Below, in pieces: positions 61,193 through 64,000 of a DNA stretch of 64,000 nucleotides (within the stretch, counting starts at the first letter, position 1; each line of letters starts with the position of its first letter). This stretch comes from Eutrigla gurnardus (lineage: Eukaryota; Chordata; Actinopteri; Perciformes; Triglidae): the NCBI GenBank assembly GCA_963514095.1, contig OY741266.1, positions 11,063,797 through 11,127,796 of the forward strand, read 5' to 3'. The notes under the pieces were generated by a model, which made no database searches, had not been told where the DNA came from, and worked only from the letters and a program-made list of their open reading frames with translations. A program made the translations under genes and the position numbers.

Positions 61193-64000
61193 CCGTACAC
61201 ACAACGCGAGTTCCACGTATCCCGACATTCATATAATGAAACGTACCCAAACCAACGGTCTAAAACATCCCAGTTTAATGTGTTTACAAACCACAGGAGG
61301 AAAAAAAGTTCAATATTCGTCGAAGTCGAACAATTCCCTTACAGCGAAAACAAGTCACGTCAAACTGTTTCACTAGACTTGTAACATGCATGGAGGCTAT
61401 TTTTCTGCCCAGAAGACGTGATGAATATTCTAACAACCACAACAAGAATCACCACGGATTGCTTGGCTCTGTGTTCTGTGTCAACACAGTTGGCATTCGG
61501 TGTTATCCTGCATCTATTTCTCATCCAGGCAAATTAATTGGTGAGTAATGCAGCTGATTCTTCACTATTATGACGTAAAGAACATCAAATCTGTACTTTG
61601 GAAATATCTTTCACATTAGTTGGACACATTATGCAGGACAAGGATTTTGCTCATGCTCAGAGGAAATGGGAGAATCGATATATTGTCAGACACACCATGG
61701 CAACGTGGTGTCCTCGTATTCTGGCCAAGTGTGGGAAATAATTTAAGATTTGTATTCCTGTGTGTCAGACATAATAAAATATTGATACTAGCAATAAATC
61801 AAGCTTCGACACAGACCACAACATTGATGACCAATTTGTAAACAAAGCAAGTTAACGGACATTGTTTTCCGAATGTAACATTTTTTTTTATAAATAAATA
61901 AAACAGAAAATACGTTCTCCTGTTGCATTTTTCAGATGTGTACACGCAACAAGCCCAACATGCATGTTCTGCTCATCATGACAAGAGCACTATTTGACAT
62001 TAAACGCCATATATTTATCTGTAGAAGCCTCACAGGGGGAACCAAGTTGTTGTCGGGACGGTGCAGATGATGTGTTTTTTTACAGATACATTTTTTTTTT
62101 GCATTTGCATTTGCTAACACACTAAAAGTGTATGCTTAAAAAAAAAGCATCAAAACCTTTATTGTTGTAACCTTAAACAACGGCACCAAAAACACAAACA
62201 CATTTTCTGCTTTGAACTGCTTTGAAATTCTACAACGCACTTGGTGCAAAGCGCTACACACGATTTGTTACAGCGGAGACATTCAAGAATGAAATCTCTT
62301 GCGAGCATTGTGAAAACAGTTCTACTCAAAATGCAAAACATACCTGGGACACACACACTCACACACACACCACATCAAACGTGGAGGTGAGAGGAAAAAA
62401 ACACAGTTTAGCATTGCACTGTAACTTTTGCTTCACTAACAGTACATGAGGTGATGTGTTGTATTAATTACTGTCTGGTAATTCTACTCTTCTTTGTGTT
62501 TTTTTTGTTGTTGTTGTAGAAGTGTGTAGTGGCAGAAATCCGCTGCATGTTTTCTTTTTCTGAAGCCTTCTGTATTTTTGTGTTGGTTGAAATGTGAGTA
62601 GATGTATTGTACTGGAACAATCTCTGGGTGAGGAAATTAAAAGTATAGTACAAGTGCTAAAGAGAGCAGTGTTTAGTATAACGTTCATCAGCGTGTTGTC
62701 GCTGCTGTGAAAGAGTCATTCAGATGGTGCAGCCGAGCAGCTTCTCACTGTGAAAATGCCATTTTGAGAAAGTATTGATTGCAGAGTTTCATTTTGATGT
62801 AGAAGTGAGATGTTTATCTTCAAGTGATGTGTCAGTTTGTTACACACTCATACTTTACTTGAGACACAATGACCACGACCTGTAACTCATGTAACCCTCG
62901 GACTGATTCTACTGAAACACAAGCACATGTCCTGCTTTACATCCAGATTGCAGCTCTAAACCACAATTATTTGAAAACCCTTCATCAGTTCTTTTAACAT
63001 TTGGCGCAACCTTCATGATGGAAATCGCTTGCCTTCGCGTGGAACAACCTGACGCTCAAAGTGCCAAACTATCCGCTCTGACTCATGAGCACACGTGCAT
63101 CTAATATCATAACAGTTTTGTAGTCCTGCATATGAATAGGACACAATTATTACTGCAGTAATGTATTGTTATAGACCATAGTACTGTAAATGGAAAGTAT
63201 ATATCATGTATGTTCTATTGTTTGTTGTACTGCATGTAGAACACTTGTATTTTGGAGAAATGGAGACAGCTTTCTATATTTGGGTATAAAAACATTATAC
63301 AAAACATTTTTTACAACAGACTACATACAAGTATTATACTGAACATACAGAAGGCATTTGTCCCATATAAGGCATTTATACTAGTTTTTTTATGTCATAG
63401 TTTTTCATTGAGCACATCAGCAATCAACTGATTCTTATAAATGTTGTGTGTGTCATTTGAACACAAAATAGTTTCATGTCTTTTTGCGGAGCTTTGCCTC
63501 GTGTGTGCATGTGTGTGTTTGTGTATGTGTGTGTGTGTGTGTGCTTGGATTTTTTATTTAGAGATATGAGGACATGAGGTTCAGAAAATGTGGACATAAA
63601 CAATTGAAGGTATTTGGCTTGTGTGTAGAGTTTTGACACAATGAGCCAAATTCCACAGCAAATGTGTCAGCACTCGCAAATAAACCCTGCCATCAAATGA
63701 AAGAATGCTTTTTTTTTAAATAAAAATAAAAAATAGCTTTGTGAAGCAGAGATAATTCTACAGCATTTCATGTTGTAAATTCACATCGCATCTTGTGACA
63801 CAGCAGTGTTAGCTTTGTAATGAATTGCAGGAATAAAACATGAGCTGCTGATTTCTTTTTTTTTTTAAATAATGATTTGGATAGCAGGCGGTGATGCACA
63901 AGATTAATGAGCCTCAAACTGAAGAAAAACAAGATATTTCTTTTGAAGTCATTGTGACTTTTATTAGCCAGATCCTGCTTTAAGTAGAACCGGCAACATG
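61191..64000. other. upstream intergenic sequence, no gene seen
   Basis: AT-rich sequence with a few A or T runs and one TG run at about 63522-63543. Several AATAAA-type words occur on both strands, but no exon, splice pair or long conserved frame is visible. Confidence 0.55.

Overview
This window is a piece of a teleost fish nuclear genome. The evidence is a spliced vertebrate gene, very dense (CA)n and (CT)n microsatellites, and several transposon families that are common in fish (Tc1-like, PIF/Harbinger, hAT-like, teleost LINE 3' ends, a solo LTR). There is no sign of bacterial, organellar or free viral DNA.

The only protein gene that can be supported is on the minus strand. It is a delta-1 protocadherin, best matched to protocadherin-7 (pcdh7; the teleost a/b paralogue is not resolved). 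Three coding exons join in frame with canonical splice sites. Exon 1 (22794 to 21365) carries the signal peptide and EC1 to part of EC4. Exon 2 (19277 to 18101) carries the rest of EC4 to EC7. Exon 3 (12455 to 11673) carries the juxtamembrane segment, the transmembrane helix and the CM1 and CM2 cytoplasmic motifs. Together they encode about 1130 residues. The C-terminal exon(s) were not found and probably lie beyond coordinate 1. The ectodomain is interrupted by two introns. The protein also has a charged insertion in EC6, a Gly/Ser/Arg-rich insertion in EC2, and changed last positions in two calcium-linker motifs.

Layout by coordinate: 1-11672 is intron 3, with microsatellites, a 16-bp tandem array with GATA words, one copy of a dispersed repeat, and a conserved-looking inverted-repeat element near 3.2 kb. 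11673-22794 is the coding part of pcdh7 with introns 2 and 1. 22795 to about 24850 is the GC-rich 5' UTR/promoter side, with two long (CT)n tracts. From 24.9 to 64 kb is upstream intergenic sequence full of repeats. It contains a LINE reverse-transcriptase relic (28.0-28.4 kb), a 1.25-kb palindromic element made of 23-bp minisatellite arms (29.46-30.71 kb), three copies of one unclassified repeat (26.2, 36.6 and 38.4 kb), a LINE 3' end (41.8-42.5 kb), a nested transposon cluster (44.73-48.30 kb) and a Tc1-like transposase relic (59.3-59.6 kb).

The most striking structures are the nested cluster and the palindromic element. In the cluster, a complete solo LTR with a 4-bp target duplication sits inside a hAT-like element that has its own matching ends, and this lies next to a decayed Harbinger copy that holds a LINE tail. 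No second gene, RNA gene or CRISPR array could be supported.
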